This document shows, in pieces, positions 19,763 through 33,365 of a stretch of DNA of 64,000 nt (positions within the stretch are counted from its first letter, which is position 1; each line of letters begins with the position of its first letter). A model generated the notes under the pieces. It was not told the DNA's origin. It did not search any database and saw only the letters and a list, made by a program, of their open reading frames with translations. Made by a program: the position numbers and the translations under genes. The DNA comes from Mycobacterium colombiense (GTDB lineage Bacteria; Actinomycetota; Actinomycetes; Mycobacteriales; Mycobacteriaceae). Where the stretch lies: positions 186,001 through 250,000 of the forward strand of contig NZ_MBEI01000051.1 of the NCBI RefSeq assembly GCF_001953985.1, written 5' to 3'.

Positions 19763-20479
19763 CTACGCCGAGATGCGACTGAGGATTTCGGCGTTCTCGG
19801 CGCACATCAGCCTGAATTGTCCCGGCTCGGCATGTGTGGCAAGGGTGCGACGATCCCACCACATCACCTTGGTCCGATAGTCCTCGTTGGGATAGGCCGC
19901 CGCAGGCACCCGGTTGGCCACCACGCCTCCCGACGACTGCCACTGCTCGAGCACGTGAGCCGCGGCGGTGGCCATCACGAACTGGACACCCAGCAAAGTC
20001 ATCATCGGCAGCGCGGTGCGGGCCAGCACGGTGGACAGCGCGCGATTGCCATATTCGCGAGAATTGGTCCACGCACTTTTCACCTCCACGACGCCGAACG
20101 GAAGCCGGTTGGAAATCATATGGCGCAGCAACGGAAGGCCCGGGTTGCCTTTCCATTCCTCGAGAGCGTGGGAGTCCTCCGGCGAGCGCAAAGGCCCGAC
20201 AACACGCGTACCTCCGACGACCCGCCCATGTGGGTCAAGCGCAGCAAAAAACAGGGACGTGTCGGTTCCATCCTGGATCTGGTCGAGGTCGAGCACCCAA
20301 TCCAGCCCGTGTCGGCGATAGCTGTTCAGCGCGCCTTGCAGGTACTGATTCCACAGATCGGGCTCCGCGGCCGGCGTCGCCGCGGTGACCCAGCACCCCG
20401 TCGCGTGATCGCGCCAACCACATCCCGATTCCGACCACGGACCGTCAATCCCGAGCCCCGTGATTTGCACCGCTTCCAT
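19763..20479 (-). CDS. LuxI/FeeM-like GNAT-fold protein (tentative)
   Basis: Unrecognised protein of 238 aa. Its layout resembles acyl-homoserine-lactone synthases and FeeM-type N-acyltransferases. The N-terminal helix region (YLQGALNSYRRHGLDWVLDL) is followed by an acidic stretch, a strand with GRVVGGTRVVG (84-95), a Glu-containing strand VVEVKSAWTN (130-139, cf. LuxI ExxR), then a helix and strand LLGVQFVMATAA and EQWQSSGGVV. The ATG has GGAGG about 7 bases upstream. First gene of the run with P450 and methyltransferase. The resemblance is at the level of order of elements, and the catalytic residues are not all matched. It could equally be another GNAT protein. Confidence 0.5.
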   Translation of the reverse strand: MEAVQITGLGIDGPWSESGCGWRDHATGCWVTAATPAAEPDLWNQYLQGALNSYRRHGLDWVLDLDQIQDGTDTSLFFAALDPHGRVVGGTRVVGPLRSPEDSHALEEWKGNPGLPLLRHMISNRLPFGVVEVKSAWTNSREYGNRALSTVLARTALPMMTLLGVQFVMATAAAHVLEQWQSSGGVVANRVPAAAYPNEDYRTKVMWWDRRTLATHAEPGQFRLMCAENAEILSRISA

Positions 20480-20502
20480 ACGTGACCTCCGCTTATTCGC
20501 TG

Positions 20503-20516
20503 TTACTAACCAGTAA
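20503..20516. promoter_or_regulatory. Inverted repeat upstream of the LuxI-like operon
   Basis: TTACTAACCAGTAA has 5-bp arms TTACT/AGTAA around a 4-base centre. It lies 24 bases upstream of the LuxI-like ATG in an AT-rich intergenic stretch, a suitable place for a regulator to bind. Nothing else was recognised in the 276-base gap 20480-20755 apart from the promoter of the next gene. Confidence 0.35.
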
Positions 20517-20755
20517 TTTTTTTGAACACCTCTGAATCGTTTGTTAATTCGACTCGCGACAAATTAACCAAAGGGATTGTGACATAAACCGACGAATTCG
20601 ACTGCAGCGCGAGCGCAATGGGACACAAAAAGGCTCTTGCGGCGCATTTGTTTTGGCCACCGGGACCCGCTGTAGTGCCGCGACGCGGATATTGACGCTG
20701 CCGCACCAAAACCACGACGCGGCATTTCGATCCGTCGTCGCAGTACCGTGACGTC

Positions 20756-21004
20756 ATGCCCGACGAACCAGTCACGCCCAGCTCCACCGGGCCCGTCCCC
20801 GAATACGACGACTCCGGTGTGCCGACCTTCGAGTCGGTGCGCGACCAGATCGAGGCGCGGTATGCCACCGCGCAAGGCGCCGCCGAACTCGACGCGGAAT
20901 CACCCGAAGGCCGCTCGGTCGACGAACAATACGACGAACGCCGGCGTGCCGCGGCCGAGCGGCTGGCCCAGATCCGGGAGTCGATGCGGCCCGATCAGGG
21001 ATGA
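20756..21004 (+). CDS. Small acidic hypothetical protein
   Basis: Protein of 82 aa, hydrophilic and rich in Glu/Asp/Arg, with a likely helix ARYATAQGAAELDAE followed by SVDEQYDERRRAAAERLAQI. There is no membrane segment or known motif. It ends 7 bases before the uvrA stop on the other strand. The ATG follows a TACCGT -10 box (20744-20749) by 6 bases, so the mRNA is probably leaderless. By position it may be the counterpart of Rv1638A. Function unknown. Confidence 0.7.
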   Translation: MPDEPVTPSSTGPVPEYDDSGVPTFESVRDQIEARYATAQGAAELDAESPEGRSVDEQYDERRRAAAERLAQIRESMRPDQG

Positions 21005-21010
21005 CCGGGC

Positions 21011-23926
<2,916 letters not shown>

Positions 23927-24009
23927 CGCTGCCCCTCTCAGGAACTATCTGGCGACTTCTCGTAGCCGCGCTGCGGAATCCGAAACCGGAATTGCGCACG
24001 GCGCATTCC

Positions 24010-24032
24010 ATGCTATGTGCCCATACCGACAA
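24010..24032 (-). promoter_or_regulatory. RecA-independent DNA-damage promoter (PafBC / RecA-NDp type) of uvrA
   Basis: On the minus strand TTGTCGGTA (24032-24024), then 8 bases, then TAGCAT (24015-24010). This matches the RecA-NDp consensus TTGTCRGTG-N8-TANNNT at every fixed position except the final G. A transcript would start near 24003, giving a ~77-base leader before the uvrA TTG. No LexA-type SOS box was seen here. Confidence 0.75.
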
Positions 24033-24060
24033 GCAAGTTTTGACCAGTAGCGTGACCGGT

Positions 24061-24738
24061 ATGACTGCAGTGGACGACAACTACACCGGGCACGTTGACC
24101 CCGGTACCGCGGCTCGCCGGACCCTACCCGGCGCCACGATCCTAAAGGTCTCTGTCGGCCCCATGGACAACAACGCATATCTGATCACTTGTTCCGCTAC
24201 CGGCGAAACGCTGCTGATCGACGCCGCCAACGACGCGGACGTGCTGATCGACCTGATCCGGCAGAACGCGCCGAAGGTGTCGTTGATCGTGACCAGCCAC
24301 CAGCACTTCGATCACTGGCAGGCGCTGGAGGCGGTGGCGGCCGCCACCGGGGCGCCGACCGCCGCCAACGAGATCGACGCGGAACCGCTGCCGGTCAAAC
24401 CGGACCGTTTGCTGGGCAATGGCGACACCGTGCGGATCGGCGAGCTGACGTTCGATGTCATCCACCTGCGCGGGCACACCCCGGGCTCGATCGCGCTTGC
24501 TCTGGACGGGCCCGCGACCGGCGGGGTCACCCAGCTGTTCACCGGCGACTGCCTGTTCCCGGGCGGCGTCGGGAAGACGTGGCAGCCGGGGGATTTCACC
24601 CAGCTGATCGAGGACGTCAGCACCCGGGTGTTCGACGTGTATGACGACTCCACGGTCATCTACCCCGGTCATGGCGACGACACGGCGTTAGGCGCCGAGC
24701 GCCCGCACCTGAGCGAGTGGCGCGAGCGGGGCTGGTAG
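24061..24738 (+). CDS. Metallo-beta-lactamase fold hydrolase (glyoxalase II-like, Rv1637c type)
   Basis: Zinc hydrolase of 225 aa with the MBL signature SHQHFDHW (His80, His82, Asp84, His85), a further His in RGHTPGS, the bridging Asp in FTGDCLFPGG and the last His in YPGHGDDT. All metal ligands for a binuclear site are present. Glyoxalase II (S-lactoylglutathione hydrolase) is the usual label, but mycobacteria use mycothiol, so the real thioester may differ. The ATG at 24061 follows TAGCGT (24048-24053) by 7 bases, suggesting leaderless translation. Divergent from uvrA. Confidence 0.88.
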   Translation: MTAVDDNYTGHVDPGTAARRTLPGATILKVSVGPMDNNAYLITCSATGETLLIDAANDADVLIDLIRQNAPKVSLIVTSHQHFDHWQALEAVAAATGAPTAANEIDAEPLPVKPDRLLGNGDTVRIGELTFDVIHLRGHTPGSIALALDGPATGGVTQLFTGDCLFPGGVGKTWQPGDFTQLIEDVSTRVFDVYDDSTVIYPGHGDDTALGAERPHLSEWRERGW

Positions 24739-24746
24739 CGGCACGG

Positions 24747-25190
24747 CTACGTCGTGGTGTGCACGATCAACACGTCGGTCTTGGCCCGACGCGAGACGTT
24801 GGCCGGCACCGATCCCAGCAGCCGGCCGGCGATCGTGCTCAAGCCGACGTTGCCGACCACGAGCAGATCGGCCTGCTCCTCCTCGGCGAGGTGCACCAGC
24901 GCGTCGACCGGCGCCCCGACGATGGGTCGCTCGTCGATGTTCTGCGCACCGGCGGCGTGGGCGCGGTCCTTGGCGTCACGCAGGATCGCGTAAATCGGGG
25001 CGGTGCCCGAAACCTTGTAGCTTTCGTCCCGCAGGGCGTCGGCGGCCCGGGCGTCCTCATGTTGCGGCAGGTACGCCGACGCCACGATCAGCCTGGCGTC
25101 CGCTCCCGCGATCTGCGCCGCCTTCTCCACCGCGCGCATTGACGAATCCGAGCCATCGGTTCCTACCACCACAGTCCGATAGGCGCCCAT
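24747..25190 (-). CDS. Universal stress protein, cAMP-binding Rv1636 type
   Basis: Single-domain USP of 147 aa. It has the family start YRTVVVGTDGSDSS and the nucleotide loop VVGNVGLSTIAGRLLGSVPANV, matching G-2x-G-9x-G-S, here in two overlapping stretches. The Rv1636 / MSMEG_3811 family is known to bind cAMP with high affinity, and this protein is close in length and sequence, so a cAMP buffering role is likely in a region that also encodes two adenylyl cyclases. ATG start with GAGGGT upstream. Convergent with the MBL gene, 8 bases apart. Confidence 0.93.
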   Translation of the reverse strand: MGAYRTVVVGTDGSDSSMRAVEKAAQIAGADARLIVASAYLPQHEDARAADALRDESYKVSGTAPIYAILRDAKDRAHAAGAQNIDERPIVGAPVDALVHLAEEEQADLLVVGNVGLSTIAGRLLGSVPANVSRRAKTDVLIVHTTT

Positions 25191-25340
25191 TTACCCTCCC
25201 AGTTTCGGTTGGTCAGCCAACCCAAGACAGTAGCGCGTTTGCTCGTTGCAGAGGAGACAGATTAACGACACAACGCGGCGTGGCGCGTCCGCAATTTGCG
25301 GGCGCTGGCTGCGGCAACGGACAATATTGCCAATGAAAAA

Positions 25341-25352
25341 ACATTCGAATGT
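25341..25352. promoter_or_regulatory. 12-bp palindrome between usp and mannosyltransferase
   Basis: ACATTCGAATGT is a perfect 12-bp palindrome in the 284-base divergent gap 25191-25474, next to an A-rich run. It is a candidate regulator site. Closer to the mannosyltransferase, TACAGT (25459-25464) is a good -10 box 10 bases before its ATG. Nothing else was recognised in the gap. Confidence 0.3.
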
Positions 25353-25474
25353 GCAGGGCCAACGCGGAAGGCATTGCATTACGCCGCTTTTCGGGAAAGC
25401 GGGCGCGAAGTGCGAATGCCCCGGACGCGATTTGTGACTCGTTCCATCAACGGCGCCTTACAGTAACAAGCATC

Positions 25475-27061
25475 ATGTCCATGCCCACCCTCGAGCCCAC
25501 CGTCGAGCCCCGTGCCGGGGATTTCGGCGCCGAGCCCGCGGCCGGGCGTGCTCGCGGCGGGTTGCTCGATCCGTGGGCAATCGCAATGTTCGCCACCGCC
25601 GTCAGCGCCGCCTGGGCGTGCCGGCCGTCGCTCTGGTTCGACGAAGGGGCGACGATATCGGCTGCGGCCAGCCGGACTTTGCCAGAGCTGTGGCGGTTGC
25701 TGGGTCACATCGACGCCGTCCATGGCGCTTATTACCTGCTGATGCACGGTTGGTTCGCGCTGTTCCCGCCTACCGAATTCTGGTCGCGTTTCCCCAGTGC
25801 CCTGGCGATCGGGGCCGCCGCCGCCGGCGTCACGGTGTTCACCAGGCAGTTCACGCCCGGCCGCGGTACCGCGGTGTGCGCCGGCGTCGTCTTCGCGATC
25901 CTGCCTCGCATCACGTGGGCGGGCATGGAGGCCCGCTCGTATGCGATGTCGGTGGCCGCGGCGATCTGGCTAACGGTATTGTTCGTCGCCGCGGTGCGGC
26001 GACATCGTGCCCGGCTGTGGGTCGGCTACGCCGTGGCGCTGATGGTGTCGATCCTGCTGAGCCTCAACCTGATCCTGCTCGTTCTCGTCTACGCGGCGAT
26101 GCTGCCGCTGGTGGCCCCCAAGGGATCCCGAAAATTCCCGGCGATCTGGTGCGCGGCCGGCACGGCCGTCGCGCTGGGCGCGATGACGCCGTTCATCCTG
26201 TTCGCACATGGTCAGGCGTTCCAGGTCAATTGGCTTTTCCCGGTCAGCTGGCACTACGCCTTCGACATCACCCAGCGCCAGTATTTCGACCACAGTGTGC
26301 CGTTCGCGGTGCTCAGTGCGGTCATCATGGTGGCCGCGGTCGCCGCTCGGCTGGCCGGCGCGCCCGCCCCGCCGGGCGACATGCGTCGCCTCCTGACCAT
26401 CTGCATCGCGTGGATGGTGCTGCCCACCGCCGCCGTCGTGATCTATTCGGCGGTCTCCGAGCCGATGTACTTCCCCCGCTACCTGATCCTGACCACGCCG
26501 GCGATGGCCGTCGTGCTGGCGATCTGCATCATCACCGTGGGGCGTCGGGCGTGGCTGATCGCCGGTCTCGTCGCGCTTTTCGTCGGCGCGGCCGTCCCCG
26601 ACTACCTGTTCGTGCAACGCTGGCCGTACGCCAAAGAGGGTTGGGACTACAGCCAGGTCGCCGATCTGATCAGCTCCCACGCCGCCCCCGGCGACTGTCT
26701 GATGGTGGACAACACCGTGCCGTGGCGGCCCGGGCCGATTCGTGCGTTGCTGGCCACCCGCCCGGCGGCCTTCCGGTCGTTGATCGACGTGGAACGCGGG
26801 GTGTACGGCCCGAAGGCCGGATCATTGTGGGACGGGCACGTCGCCGTGTGGCTGACGACGGCCAAAATCAATAAGTGCCCGGCGATCTGGACCATCACCA
26901 ATAAAGACAACTCGCTGCCCGACCATCAAACCGGGCAATCGCTACCGCCCGGAAGCGCATTCGGGCGCGCCCCGGCGTACCGGTTCCCGGGCTACCTCGG
27001 CTTCCACATTGTCGAGCGGTGGCAGTTCCACTACTCGCAGGTGGTCAAGTCCACGCGGTGA
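25475..27061 (+). CDS. capA: Polyprenyl-phosphate-mannose dependent mannosyltransferase (Rv1635c, LAM capping)
   Basis: GT-C type glycosyltransferase of 528 aa with about ten membrane helices. The first extracytoplasmic loop carries the acidic GT-C motif LWFDEGATIS (Asp/Glu pair), expected to act on decaprenyl-phospho-mannose at the outer face of the membrane. A soluble C-terminal segment follows the last helix. The Rv1635c family adds the first mannose cap to the arabinan of lipoarabinomannan in slow growers. The ATG at 25475 is chosen because it is just after a TACAGT -10 box; upstream in-frame sequence is unlikely to be coding. Confidence 0.85.
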   Translation: MSMPTLEPTVEPRAGDFGAEPAAGRARGGLLDPWAIAMFATAVSAAWACRPSLWFDEGATISAAASRTLPELWRLLGHIDAVHGAYYLLMHGWFALFPPTEFWSRFPSALAIGAAAAGVTVFTRQFTPGRGTAVCAGVVFAILPRITWAGMEARSYAMSVAAAIWLTVLFVAAVRRHRARLWVGYAVALMVSILLSLNLILLVLVYAAMLPLVAPKGSRKFPAIWCAAGTAVALGAMTPFILFAHGQAFQVNWLFPVSWHYAFDITQRQYFDHSVPFAVLSAVIMVAAVAARLAGAPAPPGDMRRLLTICIAWMVLPTAAVVIYSAVSEPMYFPRYLILTTPAMAVVLAICIITVGRRAWLIAGLVALFVGAAVPDYLFVQRWPYAKEGWDYSQVADLISSHAAPGDCLMVDNTVPWRPGPIRALLATRPAAFRSLIDVERGVYGPKAGSLWDGHVAVWLTTAKINKCPAIWTITNKDNSLPDHQTGQSLPPGSAFGRAPAYRFPGYLGFHIVERWQFHYSQVVKSTR

Positions 27062-27151
27062 TCTGCGTTATGCCGTCCGCGTGACGCGCCGGATGCCGGT
27101 AGTTGAGCAGCATGCAGATCTGGCTGACCGCAACGCTATTCGGCGGCAAGC

Positions 27152-28570
27152 TCAGCCCCCGGTGGCGACCGGCTCGGCTTGCCGGGTGGCCCGCGTAGCG
27201 GCGTAGGACACGGCGACGCCGGCCGCGCTCAACGCGGTGAACACCGTGAACAGCAGGTGCGCCGCCATATCCTCGCCGCCGGTCGCGGTGTTGACGACGA
27301 CACCGGCCAATCCGGCACCGATCGCGGCGGAGGTCAGCTGGACGGTGTTGATCGCCGCGGAAGCGGCGCCGCCTTCGGCCGGGTCCGCGACGGAAGCCAT
27401 CGCGCGGGCCGACAGGTGCGGCCAGGCCATCCCGATCCCGATGCCGGCGACCAGCAGGGCCACCGCCCACAGCGCGGCGGTCCAGGGCGAGCCGTCGCCG
27501 TGCCGGGCGACGGCACCCAGCGCCAGGCCCGACGCGGCCACCATAGGCGCCACCATGACCACCCGCCCGATCGTCCGTGGGTTCTCCAGCGATGCGCTGA
27601 CGATCTCGCTCACCGTCCAGCCCAGCGCGAGCGCCGCTCCCAGGAATCCGGCCGCGATCGGCGTCAGATGGGCCAGCCGCTGCCCGAACAGCGGCACGTA
27701 GGTGTTCACCATCGCCGCGCCCATCAACACGCCCATGGTGAGGTAGATCCACTTCAGGGGGCCGGGCGAGAACACGCTGGGCGGCAAGATGGCCGCGTGC
27801 ATCCGCCAGTCGACGATCACGAAGACGCCGACCAGGCCGATGCCCGCCGCGAGCAGCCCATACGTCGCGACGGCGTTGCGCGGAATCTGCGCGACACTGA
27901 CGGCCAGCGCCGCCAGCCCAATGATCAGCAGCGACCACACCGGGATCTTCATCCTGGCGAGGCCGTTCGTCGGGTTGACCTGGGCCAACGCGACCGGGAC
28001 CAGCAGGGCCATCAGCAAGGTCAGGATGGCCATCGCGACGAAAGCCCATCGCCAGATCCCGAGCTGCGCGAACAGGCCCCCCGTGGTGGGTCCGACCACG
28101 GTCGCGACCCCCCACATCGCCGACACCAGGGCCGAGCCCCTCGTCCACAACCAGCGGGGCAGGGCGGAGTTGATGACCGCGTAGCCCAGGCCGGCCAGCA
28201 AGCCCCCAGCCACCCCCTGCATGGCCCGCCCAGCAATCAAAACATGCATGGTTGGTGCGGCAGCGCAAACCAGGCTGGCAATACCGAACACGACGAGACC
28301 CAACAGGTATGACGACCGCGCCCCGATGCGCAGCAGCATCGGATTGACCATCGTGGCGGCGACCACCGACCCCACGAGGTACAGCGTGGTCACCCACGCG
28401 TAGAGCCGGCTGCCGCCGATTTCTGCGATGGTGTTGGGCAATAAGCTGGTGGTCAGGAACTCATTCGTGGCGTAGAGCGCCACCCCGCCGGCCAGCAGGA
28501 TGGAAGTCCTCAGGTACCTCGCGCCCAGCAGCTCCCGCCAGCCGCCGGTGATAGTCGCCGCGTCGGTCAC
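27152..28570 (-). CDS. Major facilitator superfamily drug exporter (Rv1634 type)
   Basis: MFS transporter of 472 aa with 14 predicted helices (DHA2-like drug:H+ antiporter). It shows the start VALYATNEFLTTSLLP, motif A-like RIGARSSYLLG between helices 2 and 3, and GRAMQGVAGGLLAGLGYAV (motif C region). It is expected to pump drugs out of the cytoplasm. The start is the GTG at 28570, where resemblance to Rv1634 begins and which lies 6 bases after a TACGGT -10 box. A GTG at 28591 would add seven residues but would swallow that box. Confidence 0.88.
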   Translation of the reverse strand: MTDAATITGGWRELLGARYLRTSILLAGGVALYATNEFLTTSLLPNTIAEIGGSRLYAWVTTLYLVGSVVAATMVNPMLLRIGARSSYLLGLVVFGIASLVCAAAPTMHVLIAGRAMQGVAGGLLAGLGYAVINSALPRWLWTRGSALVSAMWGVATVVGPTTGGLFAQLGIWRWAFVAMAILTLLMALLVPVALAQVNPTNGLARMKIPVWSLLIIGLAALAVSVAQIPRNAVATYGLLAAGIGLVGVFVIVDWRMHAAILPPSVFSPGPLKWIYLTMGVLMGAAMVNTYVPLFGQRLAHLTPIAAGFLGAALALGWTVSEIVSASLENPRTIGRVVMVAPMVAASGLALGAVARHGDGSPWTAALWAVALLVAGIGIGMAWPHLSARAMASVADPAEGGAASAAINTVQLTSAAIGAGLAGVVVNTATGGEDMAAHLLFTVFTALSAAGVAVSYAATRATRQAEPVATGG

Positions 28571-28627
28571 CCCTCTACCGTATGGGGTCACGCGGAGATA
28601 AGAGCCGGAGATCGGTTGCCAGCAAAC

Positions 28628-30787
<2,160 letters not shown>

Positions 30788-30793
30788 GCCACC

Positions 30794-30816
30794 AGGGTAG
30801 AACCGATCACCGACAA
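30794..30816 (-). promoter_or_regulatory. RecA-independent DNA-damage promoter (PafBC / RecA-NDp type) of uvrB
   Basis: On the minus strand TTGTCGGTG (30816-30808), 8 bases, then TACCCT (30799-30794). It matches the RecA-NDp consensus at all fixed positions. Six bases later comes the uvrB ATG, so transcription would begin at or next to the A of the start codon. Confidence 0.82.
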
Positions 30817-30910
30817 GTGCTCTGGGCCTGGTCCGCCCAGGTCAGCGCCGGCGGCCAGCCACATCCGCCACATCCGTACCTGTCCGGAAGGATAGGGCGA
30901 TTGCCAAACG

Positions 30911-30930
30911 CGCTAGCGCATGCGCTAGCG
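30911..30930. promoter_or_regulatory. Perfect 20-bp palindrome between kinase and uvrB
   Basis: CGCTAGCGCATGCGCTAGCG is self-complementary over 20 bases. It lies 55 bases beyond the kinase stop and ~95 bases upstream of the uvrB -35 motif. It could be a regulator site, or a hairpin at the kinase 3' end, although there is no U-run. Confidence 0.45.
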
Positions 30931-30985
30931 GATTCGAGACTCACCTATTGCTACCCGGGAGACCGACCGCCCCGAACGGCGTTGG

Positions 30986-33064
30986 CTAGCCCACCGGGCG
31001 CGTCCACGTCCGGGTCACCGGATCGCATTGCAGCAGATAGCCGTCGCTGGACGTGCTCATGGCGAACACCGACGTGCCGGGCCGGTCGCATGAGCCGCCG
31101 GCGGCGTGCACGCCCATCGTGATCGGCGCCTTGGCCCAGCTGCTGCCCTCGCAGACGATCTGCTCGTTGTTGGTCGGGTCGTAGGCGACCTTGCCGACGT
31201 CGCTGCACAGCCCGCCGAGCACCGGCGGCGCCGGGGCGGACGCGGTGGTGGAGGTGTTGATGACCTGGGTGGGGTCGCCCAACGTCACCTTCGGGGGCAC
31301 GTCGCCGGTCCGGGTGGCCACCACGGGCACCCGCACCACCGCCCCCTGGGCGCCGCATTCGTTGCTCAGCACGGTCTCGGTCAGCGTGCCGCGCAGGGTG
31401 CCGTCGGCCTGCGGCGCCAGTGACCAGGCGATGGTTTCCTGCTGGGTGGCCCGAACCTGACCATTTTGCTGGGTGCAGCCCACCCGCTGCTGCGCCGGGG
31501 TGCCCTGCCAGTAGCCCCCGACGAAGCGCAGGGTGTCGGTCTGTCCCCCGTCGGTGGCGTTGGCCACCTGGTGGGTGGCATCGTCCAGCTGGGTCCCGGT
31601 GGCCGCGCATCCGTTGGTGGTGCACGCCGACCGGAAGGCCCACCAACTGGTGGCCGCCCCGTCGTGGCGGATCGAGATGCCGTTGGTGGTGCGCTTGGTC
31701 TGGTCGTAGTTGAGCTTGTAGGTCCCATTGAGCACCGGTGCGCCGGGGGTGGGCGCGGCGCTGGCGGCCGGGGCGGACGGTCTCGACGCGAGCGCGGGGC
31801 TGGCCGGCGGTGTGTCGGGCTGAAACGAGTAGAGCAGCGACCAGGTCGCCGCGACGGCGATGAGCACCGCACACACCAGCGCGGTCGACCACCGGGTCTT
31901 CGCCGAAAACCGGTGACTCAGCCCGGCAACGGCACCCACGGGTCCGCGGCGGCGATGCGGTGTCGATACGACGGCTCGCGGCGGGGCGCCCGTGCCGGCC
32001 TCGGAGACACCGCCGGCCGCCTCGCTGACGGCGCCGGCGAACGCGCGGCACCGCTCGAACCGGTCCTCGGGTCGCTTGGCGAGGGCGCGGAAGAACACCT
32101 CGTCGAGCTCGGCCAGATCGGGGCGGAAGTCGGTGAGCCGGGGCGGGTCCTCGTGCAGATGCTGACTGATCACCGCGATCGGGTTGGAATGCTGGAACGG
32201 CGGCGCCCCGGTGAGTAGGTGGAAAGCCGTTGCGGCCAAGGCGTATTGGTCGGCGCGGCCGTCGATGGGGGAACCCGTCAGCTGCTCGGGCGCGGCGTAT
32301 GCCACGGTTCCGACCGCGACGTTGGTTTCGGTGATCCCGCTGATGTCGCCGAGGTGACGCGCGACGCCGAAGTCCGCCAACAGGATTCGGCGCTCGCCCT
32401 CGTCCGGATGGGTGAGCAGGATGTTGGCGGGCTTGACGTCGCGGTGCAGCAGGCCACGGTCGTGGGCGTAGTCCAGCGCGCCCGCGACCGCCTGCACGAT
32501 CGCGCACACCTCGTGGATCGGCATGCCGTCGGCGTAGTTCTCCTTGACCAGCCGCGCGGCGTCGGTGCCCTCGACGTAGTCCATCGAAATCCACAGATGC
32601 CCGTTGAATTCGCCCCGGTCGTGCACACCGACGATGTGCGGGTGCCACAGCGTCGCCGCGAGATCGGCCTCCCGGTTGAACCTTTCGCGGAATTCAGGGT
32701 CGGCGGTCACCGCCTCGGCCAGCACCTTGATCACGTCACGGCGGGGCAGCCTGGGGTGCAGCGCGAGATACACCTCGGCCATGCCGCCCGCGCCCAGCTG
32801 CCGCAGGATCGTGTAGCCGGCGAACGACGCGCCGTTGGCCACCGCGAGGCGCGACCCCGACGAATCGTTGGGCTGTTGCGCCACCACGGGTTCCACGTTC
32901 GGCGCGGAATCGACGGGTGGTATCCGACGGAACAGCTGCCCGATGGGCATGGCGGGCAACGAGTGAAAACCCGCGCGCAGCGCCGCACGGGCTTGTCGCG
33001 GGTTGCTCAGCAGCCGTCGCCCGGCGCCGATGCGCCGAGTAGTTCCCTTGTGCTCGTTCGTCAA
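30986..33064 (-). CDS. Receptor-type Ser/Thr protein kinase (PknF/PknJ-like)
   Basis: Transmembrane Hanks-type kinase of 692 aa. After ~80 residues of uncertain structure comes the kinase domain (~85-345): Gly loop [14 protein letters not shown] lysine in DVIKVL (~113), catalytic loop [17 protein letters not shown], and a Thr/Ser-rich activation loop ending [11 protein letters not shown] linker, one membrane helix (~393-414) and a ~270-residue extracellular domain with several cysteines follow. The TTG at 33064 has GAGGGG about 7 bases upstream; ATG 32950 is an alternative. It is divergent from an FHA-ABC exporter of Rv1747 type, whose M. tuberculosis homologue is phosphorylated by its neighbour PknF. 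That exporter is the obvious candidate substrate. Confidence 0.85.
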   Translation of the reverse strand: MTNEHKGTTRRIGAGRRLLSNPRQARAALRAGFHSLPAMPIGQLFRRIPPVDSAPNVEPVVAQQPNDSSGSRLAVANGASFAGYTILRQLGAGGMAEVYLALHPRLPRRDVIKVLAEAVTADPEFRERFNREADLAATLWHPHIVGVHDRGEFNGHLWISMDYVEGTDAARLVKENYADGMPIHEVCAIVQAVAGALDYAHDRGLLHRDVKPANILLTHPDEGERRILLADFGVARHLGDISGITETNVAVGTVAYAAPEQLTGSPIDGRADQYALAATAFHLLTGAPPFQHSNPIAVISQHLHEDPPRLTDFRPDLAELDEVFFRALAKRPEDRFERCRAFAGAVSEAAGGVSEAGTGAPPRAVVSTPHRRRGPVGAVAGLSHRFSAKTRWSTALVCAVLIAVAATWSLLYSFQPDTPPASPALASRPSAPAASAAPTPGAPVLNGTYKLNYDQTKRTTNGISIRHDGAATSWWAFRSACTTNGCAATGTQLDDATHQVANATDGGQTDTLRFVGGYWQGTPAQQRVGCTQQNGQVRATQQETIAWSLAPQADGTLRGTLTETVLSNECGAQGAVVRVPVVATRTGDVPPKVTLGDPTQVINTSTTASAPAPPVLGGLCSDVGKVAYDPTNNEQIVCEGSSWAKAPITMGVHAAGGSCDRPGTSVFAMSTSSDGYLLQCDPVTRTWTRPVG

Positions 33065-33365
33065 TGCATTGCCCCCTCGTTTCCGGCACCTCCCCAGGTG
33101 TCGCCGCAATGTGATGCGGATCGCCCACCATGGGCATGCGCATAGCGATTGGGCCCTTTACTCCGTCTCGCTGGCTGCCGGCACAACGCTGTGCTCGGCG
33201 CGCGGACACAATCGAACTACCCCTCCCGTTCGAATAATGCCCCACCTCCGTAGGCGATTCGTCGCAGCAGGCTATGAAACGGCTATGAGTGGCCGGATCG
33301 AAACAAAGCGAAGTCACAGCTGGGTCCAATAGAGCCCACTGCCAAAGCGGGCCGATACTTGAATA
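33065..33365. other. Divergent kinase / FHA-ABC intergenic region
   Basis: 301 bases with no gene. It contains the kinase ribosome site (GAGGGG at ~33072-33077 on the minus strand) and short self-complementary stretches such as CCCACCATGGG-type repeats near 33126. No convincing operator or -10 box could be fixed for either gene. Confidence 0.4.

Noticed and set aside
23927..24060. LexA SOS box upstream of uvrA
   Set aside because: No TCGAAC-N4-GTTCGA-like sequence found; the RecA-NDp motif explains damage control better.
25341..25352. SOS box at the ACATTCGAATGT palindrome
   Set aside because: Spacing and outer bases do not fit the mycobacterial LexA consensus; kept only as a generic palindrome.
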